Source: a virus. Taken from it: 64,000 bases of DNA. The stretch is from IMG/VR virus record IMGVR_UViG_3300031787_011371, positions 1 through 64,000 of that record; one strand, written 5' to 3'. Below are positions 35,255-44,059 of the stretch, piece by piece (positions within the stretch are counted from its first letter, which is position 1; each line of letters begins with the position of its first letter). The translations under genes and the position numbers were made by a program. The notes under the pieces were generated by a model. It was not told the origin of the DNA. It did no database searches and saw only the letters and a list, made by a program, of their open reading frames with translations.

Positions 35255-35337
35255 CTACAATTATCGTCTCTATTTGTTGGGGGTATTTTGATAAGTAAAA
35301 ATAGCAGACCTCTGCAAAGGTCTGCTATTTGTTTTTT
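35252..35337 (+). ncRNA. Candidate small RNA (~85 bases)
   Basis: The interval from the predicted start of transcription to the run of six T at 35332-35337 has a promoter in front and a strong terminator at the end, and no credible reading frame apart from a 13-codon one starting at 35250. The 5' part is single-stranded by eye, followed by a 13-base-pair hairpin. It lies between the sigma factor and a glycosyltransferase gene, antisense to the sigma factor leader region. Function unknown. Confidence 0.4.
35299..35330. terminator. Intrinsic terminator, potentially bidirectional
   Basis: AAATAGCAGACCT (35299-35311) pairs perfectly with AGGTCTGCTATTT (35318-35330), a 13-base stem with a 6-base loop. 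A run of six T follows on the plus strand, and five T on the minus strand. On the minus strand it lies just after the stop of the glycosyltransferase at 35336-36286. Confidence 0.85.
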
Positions 35338-36286
35338 AAGCAACTGGTGCTTCGTATTCGATTTCTCTATCTTCAGACATGAAATATTCACTTTTAGCTT
35401 GTTCCATCCAAAATCCTATCTCATGAGATGTCATTCCTCCATTTTCTTTTGATAAAGTAGTAATATTTGAAGGTACTTTTGATGATAATTTATCAAAAGA
35501 TAAACTGTTTACATCCCTTCTCATTTGATAACCATATCTCGGAATTGTATAAGCTTTTAAATCCTCATAAATCATTCTTAAAAAGAATTCATAAGAAGAA
35601 GCTATATTCATATTCTCTTTGAAAGGATAATACTTTCCATCTCTCTCTTCACTATATTCCTTAACATCTTCAACTCTAAACATACATCCAGAAGGAGAAA
35701 GACAATTCCAAGTCATAAGTAATTGTAAATCTGCATGTCCAGCAACTTCTGCTCTACCTTCAAGCCATGTAGCCTCATTTAGATGACCAGTCATATTTCC
35801 AGCAGTTACTTGTCTAACTAATGGTAAAAAAATTGAAACTTCTTCTTTTTCTGCAGAATATCGCTTAAAATTATGAATCCAATTTCCTTCTACTATATCA
35901 TCACTTTCAACTAAAGCAAACCACTTGTAGCCATTTTCTAAAGCTAAATTAAAGCCATAATTAAATGCTTCACTATATTGTTTTGCATTAACTTTTTCGA
36001 TTGCATAATTAAGAGTTTTTTCTGAATCAACCATATTAACAACAGGAGTTCCGTCTTCATTTTTTTCGAAAACTCTTTTCTGTGGTTTCTCTGCAATTCT
36101 ATCTAATTCTTTTAAACTTTCTTCGCTATTATCTTCAGAAACAAGCAAGACAACGTCTGCCCCTTCTGTTTGCATAGCTAATGCATAAAGAGATTCATTT
36201 AATATTTCTCTATCAATTTTATTGATTGGTAAAACGACTAATAAATTTTTATTGTCTAATGTTTTCAAGTTCTTTAATTCTTTCAT
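35336..36286 (-). CDS. Glycosyltransferase family 2-like protein
   Basis: The 316-residue protein shows a GT-A pattern: LLVVLPINKIDREILNESL as the first strand and helix, VVLLVSEDNSEESL, then KWFALVESDDIVEGNWI with the DxD-like acidic cluster. The ATG at 36286 lies 38 bases inside the upstream GT4 gene, an unusually long overlap; no better in-frame start is obvious. It and its GT4 neighbour form a two-gene unit separate from the large glycan operons. It ends directly at the 35299-35330 terminator. Confidence 0.7.
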   Translation of the reverse strand: MKELKNLKTLDNKNLLVVLPINKIDREILNESLYALAMQTEGADVVLLVSEDNSEESLKELDRIAEKPQKRVFEKNEDGTPVVNMVDSEKTLNYAIEKVNAKQYSEAFNYGFNLALENGYKWFALVESDDIVEGNWIHNFKRYSAEKEEVSIFLPLVRQVTAGNMTGHLNEATWLEGRAEVAGHADLQLLMTWNCLSPSGCMFRVEDVKEYSEERDGKYYPFKENMNIASSYEFFLRMIYEDLKAYTIPRYGYQMRRDVNSLSFDKLSSKVPSNITTLSKENGGMTSHEIGFWMEQAKSEYFMSEDREIEYEAPVA

Positions 36287-37463
36287 CTTCTATTTGTTTA
36301 TAAATGTGTAAAATTGTTTCTGTTTCTTTTTGTTTTGTATAATTTGATAATGTTTTCTCGTATTCATTGATAACTTCTTCACTATCAAGCATACCAGAAA
36401 AATATCTGTCTAATGCCATTCCAATTAGTTCAGCTAATTGAAATACGTCTCCATTAACTGCCCAGAATCCATTTTTTTCATTAATATATTCTTTACTTCC
36501 AAATGGTGTCCAACCGATTAAGTGAGTACCGCAAGCCATAGCTTCTAATGGTAAAGTACCAAAGCCAGCAATTTCATCAGTATATAATGCAAATGCAGAA
36601 TTTTTAAGCTGTTTTGCAAAATCTTCTTTTGTCAAACCTTGCAGCGGAGCAAAACGAATCCATCTATAGTGCGGATAAAATTCATAAAAAGTTCTAATAA
36701 CTGCATTTGTTTTCATTTGAGACTCTGGACCTCTTCCAGGCATATATGAAATCATAGGGGCTTTGTCTGATAATTTTTCTGGGATATTGAACAATTCTCT
36801 ATCAATTCCTTGCTTATAATTTCTAATTGTCAACCCAGGCATTACTGCATTTAAATATTCAGATATTCCATCTGAAACAGAAATTACATCTTTAATTCCA
36901 AAATGTTGCCATTTTTGGCCAACTTTCATACCAGACAATATATAGTACCAACTTTGAGCAAGCACTACTCTTTTACAAGAAAGATTTGCTGTATTTTCCA
37001 TTATATTTGGAAATCCTTCTGGAATAACCATTATGTCTTCTGGATTCATTAAAAGACTTTCAAACTTTTCAGTTGTTCCATCAGAATAAGTTAGTTCTCC
37101 TTCGGCAAGACATCTCATATTGACTTCGTCTTTTAAGTCTCCTAGCCAAGATGGGTTGAACTTATCAAAAATAACGACTGGCTGTTTTGCGCCTTTTAAT
37201 CTAGCTTTGTTAGTAGCTTCCAATGAAGCTCTACTATTTTGTTGCGGTTCATAAATAACCGTAACATTATATCCAGCATCTTTTAATGTTTTTGCGTGTT
37301 CAAATAAAACAGAAATACCACCACTAGGCGTACTCATGGCTGGACAATACATGTAAATACTATAATCCTTTTTTTCTAATTTAGAAATTACACCATTTAT
37401 AATTTCTTCTCTTTGTTTTTTTGCTTCTTCTTGAGAAACTTCTTGAGAAACCATTTCTTCCAT
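36249..37463 (-). CDS. Glycosyltransferase family 4/GT1-like (GT-B)
   Basis: The 404-residue product has the GT-B layout: STPSGGISVLFEHAKTLKDA and YNVTVIYEPQ at the N-terminus, and ISYMPGRGPESQMKTNAVIR with FALYTDEIAGFGTLPLEAMA in the C-terminal half. The last is the E-x7-E nucleotide-sugar site of GT4 enzymes. A 30-residue N-terminal helix precedes the fold. It overlaps the downstream GT2-like gene, suggesting coupled translation. Both may act on a different acceptor or at a different time than operons A and B. Confidence 0.75.
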   Translation of the reverse strand: MEEMVSQEVSQEEAKKQREEIINGVISKLEKKDYSIYMYCPAMSTPSGGISVLFEHAKTLKDAGYNVTVIYEPQQNSRASLEATNKARLKGAKQPVVIFDKFNPSWLGDLKDEVNMRCLAEGELTYSDGTTEKFESLLMNPEDIMVIPEGFPNIMENTANLSCKRVVLAQSWYYILSGMKVGQKWQHFGIKDVISVSDGISEYLNAVMPGLTIRNYKQGIDRELFNIPEKLSDKAPMISYMPGRGPESQMKTNAVIRTFYEFYPHYRWIRFAPLQGLTKEDFAKQLKNSAFALYTDEIAGFGTLPLEAMACGTHLIGWTPFGSKEYINEKNGFWAVNGDVFQLAELIGMALDRYFSGMLDSEEVINEYEKTLSNYTKQKETETILHIYKQIEDERIKELENIRQ

Positions 37464-37524
37464 ATTAAATTATTTTTTTATTTAAAAATAATAATGTTTT
37501 TCAAAAAGTAAATGATAACAAAAA

Positions 37525-37551
37525 AAAAGCCCCTAAATTTTAGAGGCTTTT
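37525..37551 (-). terminator. Intrinsic terminator after the HAD-like gene
   Basis: AAAAGCCCCTAAA pairs with TTTAGAGGCTTTT with one mismatch, and on the minus strand the stem is followed by a run of nine T. It closes the unit of the 37567-38244 gene. Confidence 0.75.
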
Positions 37552-37566
37552 AGAAAAAAAATTAAA

Positions 37567-38244
37567 TTAAATAAATAGTTCTCTTATGAACTTTTCATTT
37601 TTAATCTCATTTAAAGAATTAAATGAGTAATCAGCTTCTGAATATTCATTGTAAAGATGGTTAATTTTTATTGATTTTTGTTTATCTTTTTTTGTCTCAA
37701 AAACTTCTGGACAATCAGATATTACAACATCGGCAAAATCCCAAACTTCTTCATATTCTTTTATAAATTTAATGTTTCTTATTTTACAAGCATGTTTTGC
37801 TAGAAAATGATATGTAGAAACAATTGAACTGTCTTTACATTTTGCAAAAAGAACAACATCAAAAAGATTTGTTGAATCTCCAAAAATTTGTAAAAAGTTT
37901 ACTGAATCCATTGTTTTTGGAAATGCACTTGCTGATGCAAAAATTTGAAAAGAATAATCGTTATATAAAAAACTTTCTAATTCTTCTCTGTTTTCAAATT
38001 GGTAATGATTTAATAAATCAAAAGTATCTAAAGGTAAATTTATTTTTTCATCAATAATTTTTTGTATTGCAAAAAAATCATCCTCAGTTTCTTCTGGACT
38101 TTCTAGATAATTAAAATTTTCATCCATTTGAACTAGTGAATCATTTTTAATAAATGCTTTTCTGTACCAAGTGTCAAATTGAGAATATAAATCTCTAATT
38201 ACACCATCAATACTTATTGCTAAAACTTTTTTTGATTTTGACAT
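37567..38244 (-). CDS. HAD-like fold protein lacking the usual nucleophile
   Basis: The 225-residue protein starts KKVLAISIDGVIRDLY, which matches HAD motif I except that the first Asp of DxD is Ser11 (S-I-D-G-V). Other HAD features are the FAKCKDSS region near the middle (motif II position) and DVVISDCPEV near the end (motif IV). Family knowledge: phage HAD proteins include 5' nucleotidases. Loss of the nucleophile suggests a non-catalytic or altered role. It forms a single-gene unit between two terminators. Confidence 0.55.
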   Translation of the reverse strand: MSKSKKVLAISIDGVIRDLYSQFDTWYRKAFIKNDSLVQMDENFNYLESPEETEDDFFAIQKIIDEKINLPLDTFDLLNHYQFENREELESFLYNDYSFQIFASASAFPKTMDSVNFLQIFGDSTNLFDVVLFAKCKDSSIVSTYHFLAKHACKIRNIKFIKEYEEVWDFADVVISDCPEVFETKKDKQKSIKINHLYNEYSEADYSFNSLNEIKNEKFIRELFI

Positions 38245-38292
38245 AATTTTATTTTTGTATATAATTTATATAATAAAAATAAAATGTAAATA

Positions 38293-38318
38293 AAAAAGCC
38301 TCTTTTCAGAGGCTTTTT
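38293..38318 (-). terminator. Intrinsic terminator after the 38320 gene
   Basis: AAAAAGCCTCT (38293-38303) and AGAGGCTTTTT (38308-38318) make an 11-base perfect stem with loop TTTC. On the minus strand a T run follows. It begins two bases after the stop codon. Confidence 0.85.
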
Positions 38319-38319
38319 A

Positions 38320-38817
38320 TTAATTTACAGCAACGTTTTCTTCTTCTTCATCATATTCGAAAGCAGAATCTTCTTTTAGAATAAGATTAAAACCATAAAG
38401 TTCATAATCATCTTGAACTGTTTGTGATTTTACAGAACCTTTTCCTTTTGGAACAACAGAATAAGTATCTAAAACAGAATCGTTTTTGTAAATTTCTTCT
38501 GTTAGATTATTGCAATATTCTGGTAATTTAAATTTCACTGTCGCATAAAGAACATTGTCATCTATTCTAAGATTAGAAACTACACCGCAACTTAGAGAGC
38601 TAACAATGAACTCATTTAAAACATCTCTTTCAATCACTTCTCCATTTTCATCAATTTCATCAATTGCATATTCCAATTCAAACAAATTGTTTTCATTGTT
38701 TTTTTCCATTTCAAGCCAACTGTTTACTACAGAAAATGGATAAGTTCTGTGATTTTTGTTCTTTTTTCCTACTTCAAGGATTTTGAATTCTTTTTCTATA
38801 ACTTTTAATTCAGACAT
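38320..38817 (-). CDS. Unknown protein with weak resemblance to prohead protease fold
   Basis: The 165-residue protein is monocistronic: promoter at 38839-38869, terminator at 38293-38318. An early NKNHRTYPFSVV resembles the N-x-x-x-R-x-Y-P entry of phage prohead proteases. Near the C-terminus are YSVVPKGKGSV and DYELYGFNLILKEDSAF, like the VSxG...vxxyxLxgxxLvxxPS end of that fold. Catalytic His and Ser cannot be assigned with confidence and no capsid gene is near. The resemblance is therefore tentative. Confidence 0.5.
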   Translation of the reverse strand: MSELKVIEKEFKILEVGKKNKNHRTYPFSVVNSWLEMEKNNENNLFELEYAIDEIDENGEVIERDVLNEFIVSSLSCGVVSNLRIDDNVLYATVKFKLPEYCNNLTEEIYKNDSVLDTYSVVPKGKGSVKSQTVQDDYELYGFNLILKEDSAFEYDEEEENVAVN

Positions 38818-38838
38818 AATGTTTTGTTTTTAATAATA

Positions 38839-38869
38839 CAAATGTATAACTATTTTTAATAATTTCAAA
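38839..38869 (-). promoter_or_regulatory. Bacteroidota-type promoter of the 38320 gene
   Basis: On the minus strand TTTG (38869-38866), a 19-base spacer and TACATTTG (38846-38839) match the host consensus exactly. The ATG (38817) lies 22 bases beyond the -7 box. Confidence 0.75.
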
Positions 38870-38882
38870 AAAAAAATTAATT

Positions 38883-40178
38883 TTATGGGAGTTTTGGTAA
38901 ATCTTCTATGTTTATTTCATAAGATTGCAAAACTTGACAGATTTCTTCTGGGGCCTCGCATTCATATTCTTCATTAATACAACTATCTTCATATTCTTTT
39001 TCTACAATATTATCTTCTTCTTGTTGAATTATATTTTCAGCATTACGCCTCATAGCAATAAAAACATCTCTTACATCTCTTAAAGTTTCATTATCCTCAG
39101 CTAAAACTTCAGTCGCTTCTACGCCAAACCTTCGGTCTTCAACTGGAATTGGGATTGGAAAATCTAGACCCTCTTCTTCCATTAAAATCATTGGATATTT
39201 TTCTGAATTTATGATAAATTCTATTTTTTCATTTTTGTCAAAAAATATTTTTCCATAAATCTTTTTAATTATTTCATCAGACAATACAAAATAATTTTCT
39301 TTGGTATTTTTTATTGATAAAATAATTTCGTCTAAAGATTTATTAATATAATTTTTGAAATTATTTAATTCTTCTTCTATCTCTTTTATGTTCATTCTTT
39401 TATTTTTGTCAAACTTATATGTGTTTGTATTTGAGTATTCTTTCAAAAATATAAAAGAACTAAATTCTTTATTTTCAGAATCAAATATAGAAGTTGAATA
39501 TTTTGTAGGAAAAATTGAGTTTATTGTTGGCAAATTATTAAAGTTACTTCTGTTTATTGAGTATAAATTTTGAAGATTACTATTTTTTATTTTTTGATAA
39601 AATTCTTTATCTTCATATTTTTTAAAAAACTCATTTATATATTCCCAACGTTTAAAACTTACTGGCATATTCGCTTTTTGATAATGCTGACATAGTGTAC
39701 CAGCCCTATCAATTTCAATGTGACAAACAGTTTTGTGTTTACTATCTTTTAATGCTATTAAGGCTTTAATTTTATTTCTTAAAGAATATGACATCTCAGA
39801 AACACAATTACTCATTTGAAAAGCCTCAAATCCCAACTCCTTTTCTGTCAAGTTTATAAAATAATGCCCATCTGAAAATTTATGTAGAATCCTTGAATTT
39901 ACACTACTTTCATATTCAATATTTTTTTCTGCATATTCTATTGCATCAAAAATATTATTAAATTTTTCTTTATAGCCTTTAGTTCTTTTGAATAACTCTA
40001 AAAGAATTTTTATTTTTTCTTTTGAATTATGTGAATTGATTTTAAAATTGTCTTTTTCAATCCTATCAACGAACCAAACTAAATTATCCATTTTTACTCC
40101 GCATTCTTTACAGAATTGAATTGTTTGCAAAGACCTTCCGTTATCTATTAAGTGCTGTTCTTTTTTTGTTAATTTCAT
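38883..40178 (-). CDS. PcfJ-like domain protein
   Basis: The 431-residue protein has a central stretch (about residues 120-200) resembling PcfJ-type domains: FEAFQMSNCVSEMSYSLRN, then KTVCHIEIDRAGTLCQHYQK and a KRWEYINEFFKKY helix. In PcfJ this region reads M-x-x-C-V then a strand ending in (I/V)xQ. PcfJ proteins occur on conjugative plasmids and in large phages; their function is unknown. An N-terminal FCKECGV might help bind a metal. The C-terminal 90 residues are acidic. It is 11 bases from the A1-like gene and probably cotranscribed. Confidence 0.5.
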   Translation of the reverse strand: MKLTKKEQHLIDNGRSLQTIQFCKECGVKMDNLVWFVDRIEKDNFKINSHNSKEKIKILLELFKRTKGYKEKFNNIFDAIEYAEKNIEYESSVNSRILHKFSDGHYFINLTEKELGFEAFQMSNCVSEMSYSLRNKIKALIALKDSKHKTVCHIEIDRAGTLCQHYQKANMPVSFKRWEYINEFFKKYEDKEFYQKIKNSNLQNLYSINRSNFNNLPTINSIFPTKYSTSIFDSENKEFSSFIFLKEYSNTNTYKFDKNKRMNIKEIEEELNNFKNYINKSLDEIILSIKNTKENYFVLSDEIIKKIYGKIFFDKNEKIEFIINSEKYPMILMEEEGLDFPIPIPVEDRRFGVEATEVLAEDNETLRDVRDVFIAMRRNAENIIQQEEDNIVEKEYEDSCINEEYECEAPEEICQVLQSYEINIEDLPKLP

Positions 40179-40189
40179 ATTTTATAATT

Positions 40190-41854
40190 TTAAAATGTTG
40201 TATAACCAATTATTCCTTCTTTATCTTTTATAAAGTTTATGTGTTGTGATTTTGCGTTTTTGTGAATTATAACATGAGATTGTAACCAAGAGCTTGGGCC
40301 CATATTGTATCCAACTCTTCTATGAGTTGATGTTCCTACAGATAATGCTCCATCCATTCTTCCTGGAGAATGATAATGTCCAACAACTATCTTTGTGTTT
40401 AATGTTCTCATTTGTAACAATGAACCTCTAGTTCCATTTGAGCCAATATCACCATGTTGTCCTAACTCCCATCCTAACACTTTATAAGAATCTCTTCTGC
40501 CTAAAGTTTTAAAATTAGGAAATCTATTTGTTATTATTTCTGGGATTATGCCTTTTACATCACTTAGGCTATTTGCGTACTGTCTTAACAACATTGCTGA
40601 ATACTCCATATAAAGAGGAGAATTTTTTGGTGTGGGCTGTTTTTTCCAATCTTCATTTTTTACCCACCTATCTAAAAAGTCATCGTGATTACTTCTGACT
40701 ATTACTACATTTTTATAATTTTCAAATTCAGAAAGACCTTCAAGCATTTCATCAACCTCTTTTTTCAAACAATTCATATTGTTTACCTCTTTCGCATATT
40801 GCATAAAAGGGTCTTTCATTGTGTGATGAGATATTGAGTAACCATCAAAAACGTCATGCAGCACAACGTGTTCTGGTTCTAGCTTTGTTAATAATTCATG
40901 TGTTTTACTGATTACTTCTGGGTCATGATGTCCCCAATGTAAATCTCCCAAAACACATGCTTCAATATTATTTAAATTATTAATTTTACAATCACCTTTA
41001 AGTTCTAAAGGTTTATAAAATTCTTCATTTTCTGTCTCCCAAGGATATTCATCTTCTCCTATAAAATTTACTTCATTATATAAATCACAAAAATCACCAT
41101 TATCCTCTGCAGAAACTTGTCTGACATAAAAAGTTTCTTCATCTTTTATTTCAACTACAGCAAATCCTAAAACGTGATGAAATTCTCCTTTTTTACCAGC
41201 TTTAGAATCTGTATAATTTTTGACAGTACAAGCTCCAGTTGTTAACATCATTTTTGGTTTATCACCTTCTAATACTGGTATCATTTGTAGTTGCATTTTA
41301 GGTGAGCCAAAAATACAAGAATTTACACCTGACATAGAATGCATTCCAGTCATAGGATTAACTGCTGTTGGATGTATTTTAACGTCAGACATAATAGAAA
41401 CAAACTTATGAATATCATGTCTATTTGCATCCAAATAAGGAGTAACTATTACAGACCATCTTTCTTCAGCTTGTTGGTCTATAGTCCAAATTGATGTTGG
41501 ATTTTTATATCTTCCAGCTATAACGTGTATATCTGCATCAATATGCTTTGCGTATTGTGTTAAATTATAAAAGAATTTTCTATGTACTGGAGTATTGTTT
41601 TGAGCCCAAGTTATAATGAATCTTTTTTTATTTTCATTAAAAACTCTCTTTTTAGCTTCTTCGTATTGTTGTGGTATTTGCTCTTCTTTTTCGCTCAATT
41701 CCAATTTTTCAGAAGCCCACTTTCTAACGGTTCTTTCTGATTTGTTGGTTAATTTCATTAAGAGCTTCATTCTTTCGTCCCAAGAAATTTTTTTGTTTTT
41801 ATAAATTTGAACAAACTTTTTCTTGTCTTTATCTGACATCTCTTTAAACTTCAT
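40190..41854 (-). CDS. T5 A1-like metallophosphoesterase
   Basis: The 554-residue protein combines a short N-terminal helix-turn-helix-like part (LTNKSERTVRKWASEK) with a region RFIITWAQNNTPVHRKFF at 78-95 typical of phage A1-like proteins, and a calcineurin-like phosphoesterase domain. Metal-site motifs are GDLHWGHHD (303-311), HDVFDG (333-338), SNHDD (388-392), GQHGD (465-469) and GHYH (492-495). T5 A1 is a similar-sized metallophosphatase-fold protein needed in early infection for host DNA degradation. Here a nuclease or phosphodiesterase role is inferred from fold and family resemblance. Confidence 0.7.
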   Translation of the reverse strand: MKFKEMSDKDKKKFVQIYKNKKISWDERMKLLMKLTNKSERTVRKWASEKLELSEKEEQIPQQYEEAKKRVFNENKKRFIITWAQNNTPVHRKFFYNLTQYAKHIDADIHVIAGRYKNPTSIWTIDQQAEERWSVIVTPYLDANRHDIHKFVSIMSDVKIHPTAVNPMTGMHSMSGVNSCIFGSPKMQLQMIPVLEGDKPKMMLTTGACTVKNYTDSKAGKKGEFHHVLGFAVVEIKDEETFYVRQVSAEDNGDFCDLYNEVNFIGEDEYPWETENEEFYKPLELKGDCKINNLNNIEACVLGDLHWGHHDPEVISKTHELLTKLEPEHVVLHDVFDGYSISHHTMKDPFMQYAKEVNNMNCLKKEVDEMLEGLSEFENYKNVVIVRSNHDDFLDRWVKNEDWKKQPTPKNSPLYMEYSAMLLRQYANSLSDVKGIIPEIITNRFPNFKTLGRRDSYKVLGWELGQHGDIGSNGTRGSLLQMRTLNTKIVVGHYHSPGRMDGALSVGTSTHRRVGYNMGPSSWLQSHVIIHKNAKSQHINFIKDKEGIIGYTTF

Positions 41855-41929
41855 AAATTTAAAAATATAAATTATTTATGAGCAAATAAAGGTAAAAAGA
41901 TTTATAAAAACAAGATTTTTTAGATAAAA

Positions 41930-42937
41930 TTATTTTAATGAAGATAAAATTGAATTTACACTATCAATAATTGTTCTTTTTGGAGACCAACTCATAACGT
42001 CTTTTGCTTTTGATATATCTCCATATATTTTTTGTATATCACCTTCTCTTCTTGGGTAAAACTTATAAGGAACTTCGACTCCCAAATCTTTAAAGGCATT
42101 AATTATTTCTAGAACAGAATAACCATTTCCAGAACCAACATTAACTACTTGATAATTATTATTTTCAACTATTGACAAAGCTGAAGTATGAGCGTCAGCC
42201 AAATCCATTATGTCTATATAGTCCCTTATTGCTGTTCCATCTGGAGTATCATAATCATTTCCAAAAACTCTTAAATGCTCAAATTCTCCTTTTATTGTTT
42301 TTAGTATATAAGGCATTAAATTTTCTGGTACTCCTTTTGGTTCATCAGACAACAGTCCACTTTCATGTGAACCTATCGGATTAAAATATCTAAGAGAAAC
42401 CACATTTATACCATCAACTTTTGATGTATTATTTAAAATGTTTTCACAAATTTGTTTAGTTTCACCATAAGGAGATTCTGCTTTTTTTGTTGGCATCAAT
42501 TCATTTACTGGATAACTATTTGGCTCTCCATATACAGTACAAGAAGATGAAAATATAATGTTTTTAACTCCAAATTGTTTCATGAATTTCAATAATGAAA
42601 TTGTATTATTTACATTATTGTCATAATATTTTAATGGATTTTTTACTGATTCATTAACAGATTTATGTGCTGCGAAATGAATTACTGCATATATAGGATA
42701 GTTTTTCATTATATATGCAACATTATTTTTATCACTTTCGTCTGTTATGTCTCCATAAAAATAAGTTACTTTTTGACCAGTTATTTTTTCTATGTCTTTA
42801 AGTCTACTATAAATACCATTAGAAAGATTGTCTATAATTATAGGTTTATAACCATTTTTAATAAGACTAACAATCGTATTGCTTCCTATATAACCAAGAC
42901 CACCAGTTACTAAAATGTTTTTTACTTTACTATCCAT
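41930..42937 (-). CDS. galE: UDP-glucose 4-epimerase
   Basis: The 335 residues match the family's length. TGGLGYIGS (11-19) is the NAD-binding glycine motif, and SSSCTVYGEPNSYPVNE with SPYGETK gives the catalytic Ser/Tyr/Lys triad. Further family strings are VVSLRYFNPIGSHESG and GTAIRDYIDIMDLADAH, both specific for GalE. It interconverts UDP-glucose and UDP-galactose (or the GlcNAc pair) and would supply donor to the galactose-type transferases such as the GT6 enzyme. It is the last gene of the operon beginning with gmd. Confidence 0.92.
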   Translation of the reverse strand: MDSKVKNILVTGGLGYIGSNTIVSLIKNGYKPIIIDNLSNGIYSRLKDIEKITGQKVTYFYGDITDESDKNNVAYIMKNYPIYAVIHFAAHKSVNESVKNPLKYYDNNVNNTISLLKFMKQFGVKNIIFSSSCTVYGEPNSYPVNELMPTKKAESPYGETKQICENILNNTSKVDGINVVSLRYFNPIGSHESGLLSDEPKGVPENLMPYILKTIKGEFEHLRVFGNDYDTPDGTAIRDYIDIMDLADAHTSALSIVENNNYQVVNVGSGNGYSVLEIINAFKDLGVEVPYKFYPRREGDIQKIYGDISKAKDVMSWSPKRTIIDSVNSILSSLK

Positions 42938-42957
42938 TTGTGTAATGTGTGATTTTT

Positions 42958-43446
42958 TTAATCTAAAACTTCACCATATTCAATTCTTTCTAAATGGTTT
43001 AATTCATCTTCCAGATTATCTAATACCATACAAATTTTTTCACATCCTTTATCTAATGAACTCAATTCGTTTATCCAACTTTCCCAATTATCACTTACAA
43101 GTTTAATAAACCCTTCTGGATTACCTCTTTCTTTGTATCTTTTAATGAATTCTTCTTTTCTGCCTTTGTCTGGGTAAACTATGTAGAAGAAAATAAAACT
43201 TTCAAGCAAAGCGTCTCTAACCTCTTTGTGTGATGAAACAAATATGTATTTATATTTTCCAATATTTGATTTTATATGTTCTATATAATTTTTAGGGAAC
43301 TCTGGATTTCTTTCTTTTGTGTTATTGCCAACTTCATCTTTAATCCAACTAAAATTACTTGAATCACTATCAAGTGTATCATTTGGAAATTTTTTGTGAT
43401 AAAAACTTTTTCCAGTACCTGGGAATGCTGATATAATTTTTGTCAT
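42958..43446 (-). CDS. Small P-loop (kinase-like) ATPase
   Basis: The 162-residue protein begins KIISAFPGTGKSFYHKKFP, a Walker A motif (PGTGKS at 9-14). It has DSDSSNFSW soon after, an acidic segment resembling the LID-adjacent or Walker B region of small nucleoside kinases. FVSSHKEVRDAL and the YPDKGRKEEFIKRYKERG helix fit this view. It sits between the unknown 43453 gene and galE with short spacings, so it belongs to the gmd operon. A sugar or nucleotide kinase is possible; the substrate is unknown. Confidence 0.6.
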   Translation of the reverse strand: MTKIISAFPGTGKSFYHKKFPNDTLDSDSSNFSWIKDEVGNNTKERNPEFPKNYIEHIKSNIGKYKYIFVSSHKEVRDALLESFIFFYIVYPDKGRKEEFIKRYKERGNPEGFIKLVSDNWESWINELSSLDKGCEKICMVLDNLEDELNHLERIEYGEVLD

Positions 43447-43452
43447 AATATT

Positions 43453-44052
43453 TTATTTATTTTCTTTTAAAAATTCATTAATCATTTCTTCAGTTACATT
43501 AAAATTGTTTTTTCCAAATTTTTCATAATATGCTTCTTGTAAATCAATCGGTATAGCTTTACTATTCATTTTCATATTTAACAAACCTTCCTCATTTCCT
43601 TCTTCTTTTGTCATATAAAAAACCATTCCATATTTTGGTTCAGAGTCCATGTCAACATCATAGGTATTATTGTTTTTAATTTCTCCATTTATTTCCCATG
43701 ATTCGAATAAGCCTCTTACTATAACTCCTTGTTCAGAATTTTGAATAGAATATAAGTAACATCTATCTTTAAATTTTAAACCTTCTTGTAAAAATAAAGT
43801 TAAAACCTGTAAAGGACTTCCTTCTTTATCTTCAAGTAAAGGTCTAGATACAATAAAAATTTCACAATCCTCAAACTCTTCACATTCTTTAATTTTTGAC
43901 AAATTTGTTCTAATCAAACTATGATTCATTATATTTTCTCTATAATTAAAATCAAAATTACTTGATGAATTTAATATGTTTATTAAATTTTCCTCTTTAT
44001 TTGATGGAGCTTTATATGGAGCTATTACATCTAACAATTCTTTAATTTTCAT
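43453..44052 (-). CDS. Unknown protein in the GDP-fucose operon
   Basis: The 199-residue protein has no recognised motif. It is acidic with mixed secondary structure, and the segments IFVVSRPLLEDKEGSPLQVL-like (IVSRPLLEDKEGSPLQVL) and GMVFYMTKEEG are distinctive. It lies seven bases after fcl and six before the P-loop gene. Given the surrounding operon a sugar-nucleotide role is possible, but no residue pattern supports it. Confidence 0.45.
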   Translation of the reverse strand: MKIKELLDVIAPYKAPSNKEENLINILNSSSNFDFNYRENIMNHSLIRTNLSKIKECEEFEDCEIFIVSRPLLEDKEGSPLQVLTLFLQEGLKFKDRCYLYSIQNSEQGVIVRGLFESWEINGEIKNNNTYDVDMDSEPKYGMVFYMTKEEGNEEGLLNMKMNSKAIPIDLQEAYYEKFGKNNFNVTEEMINEFLKENK

Positions 44053-44059
44053 AATTTAT

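Noticed and set aside
41855-41929. Promoter for the A1-like gene (CTTG-N20-TTTATTTG on the minus strand)
   Set aside because: Mismatches in both boxes in a very AT-rich gap; too weak to list.
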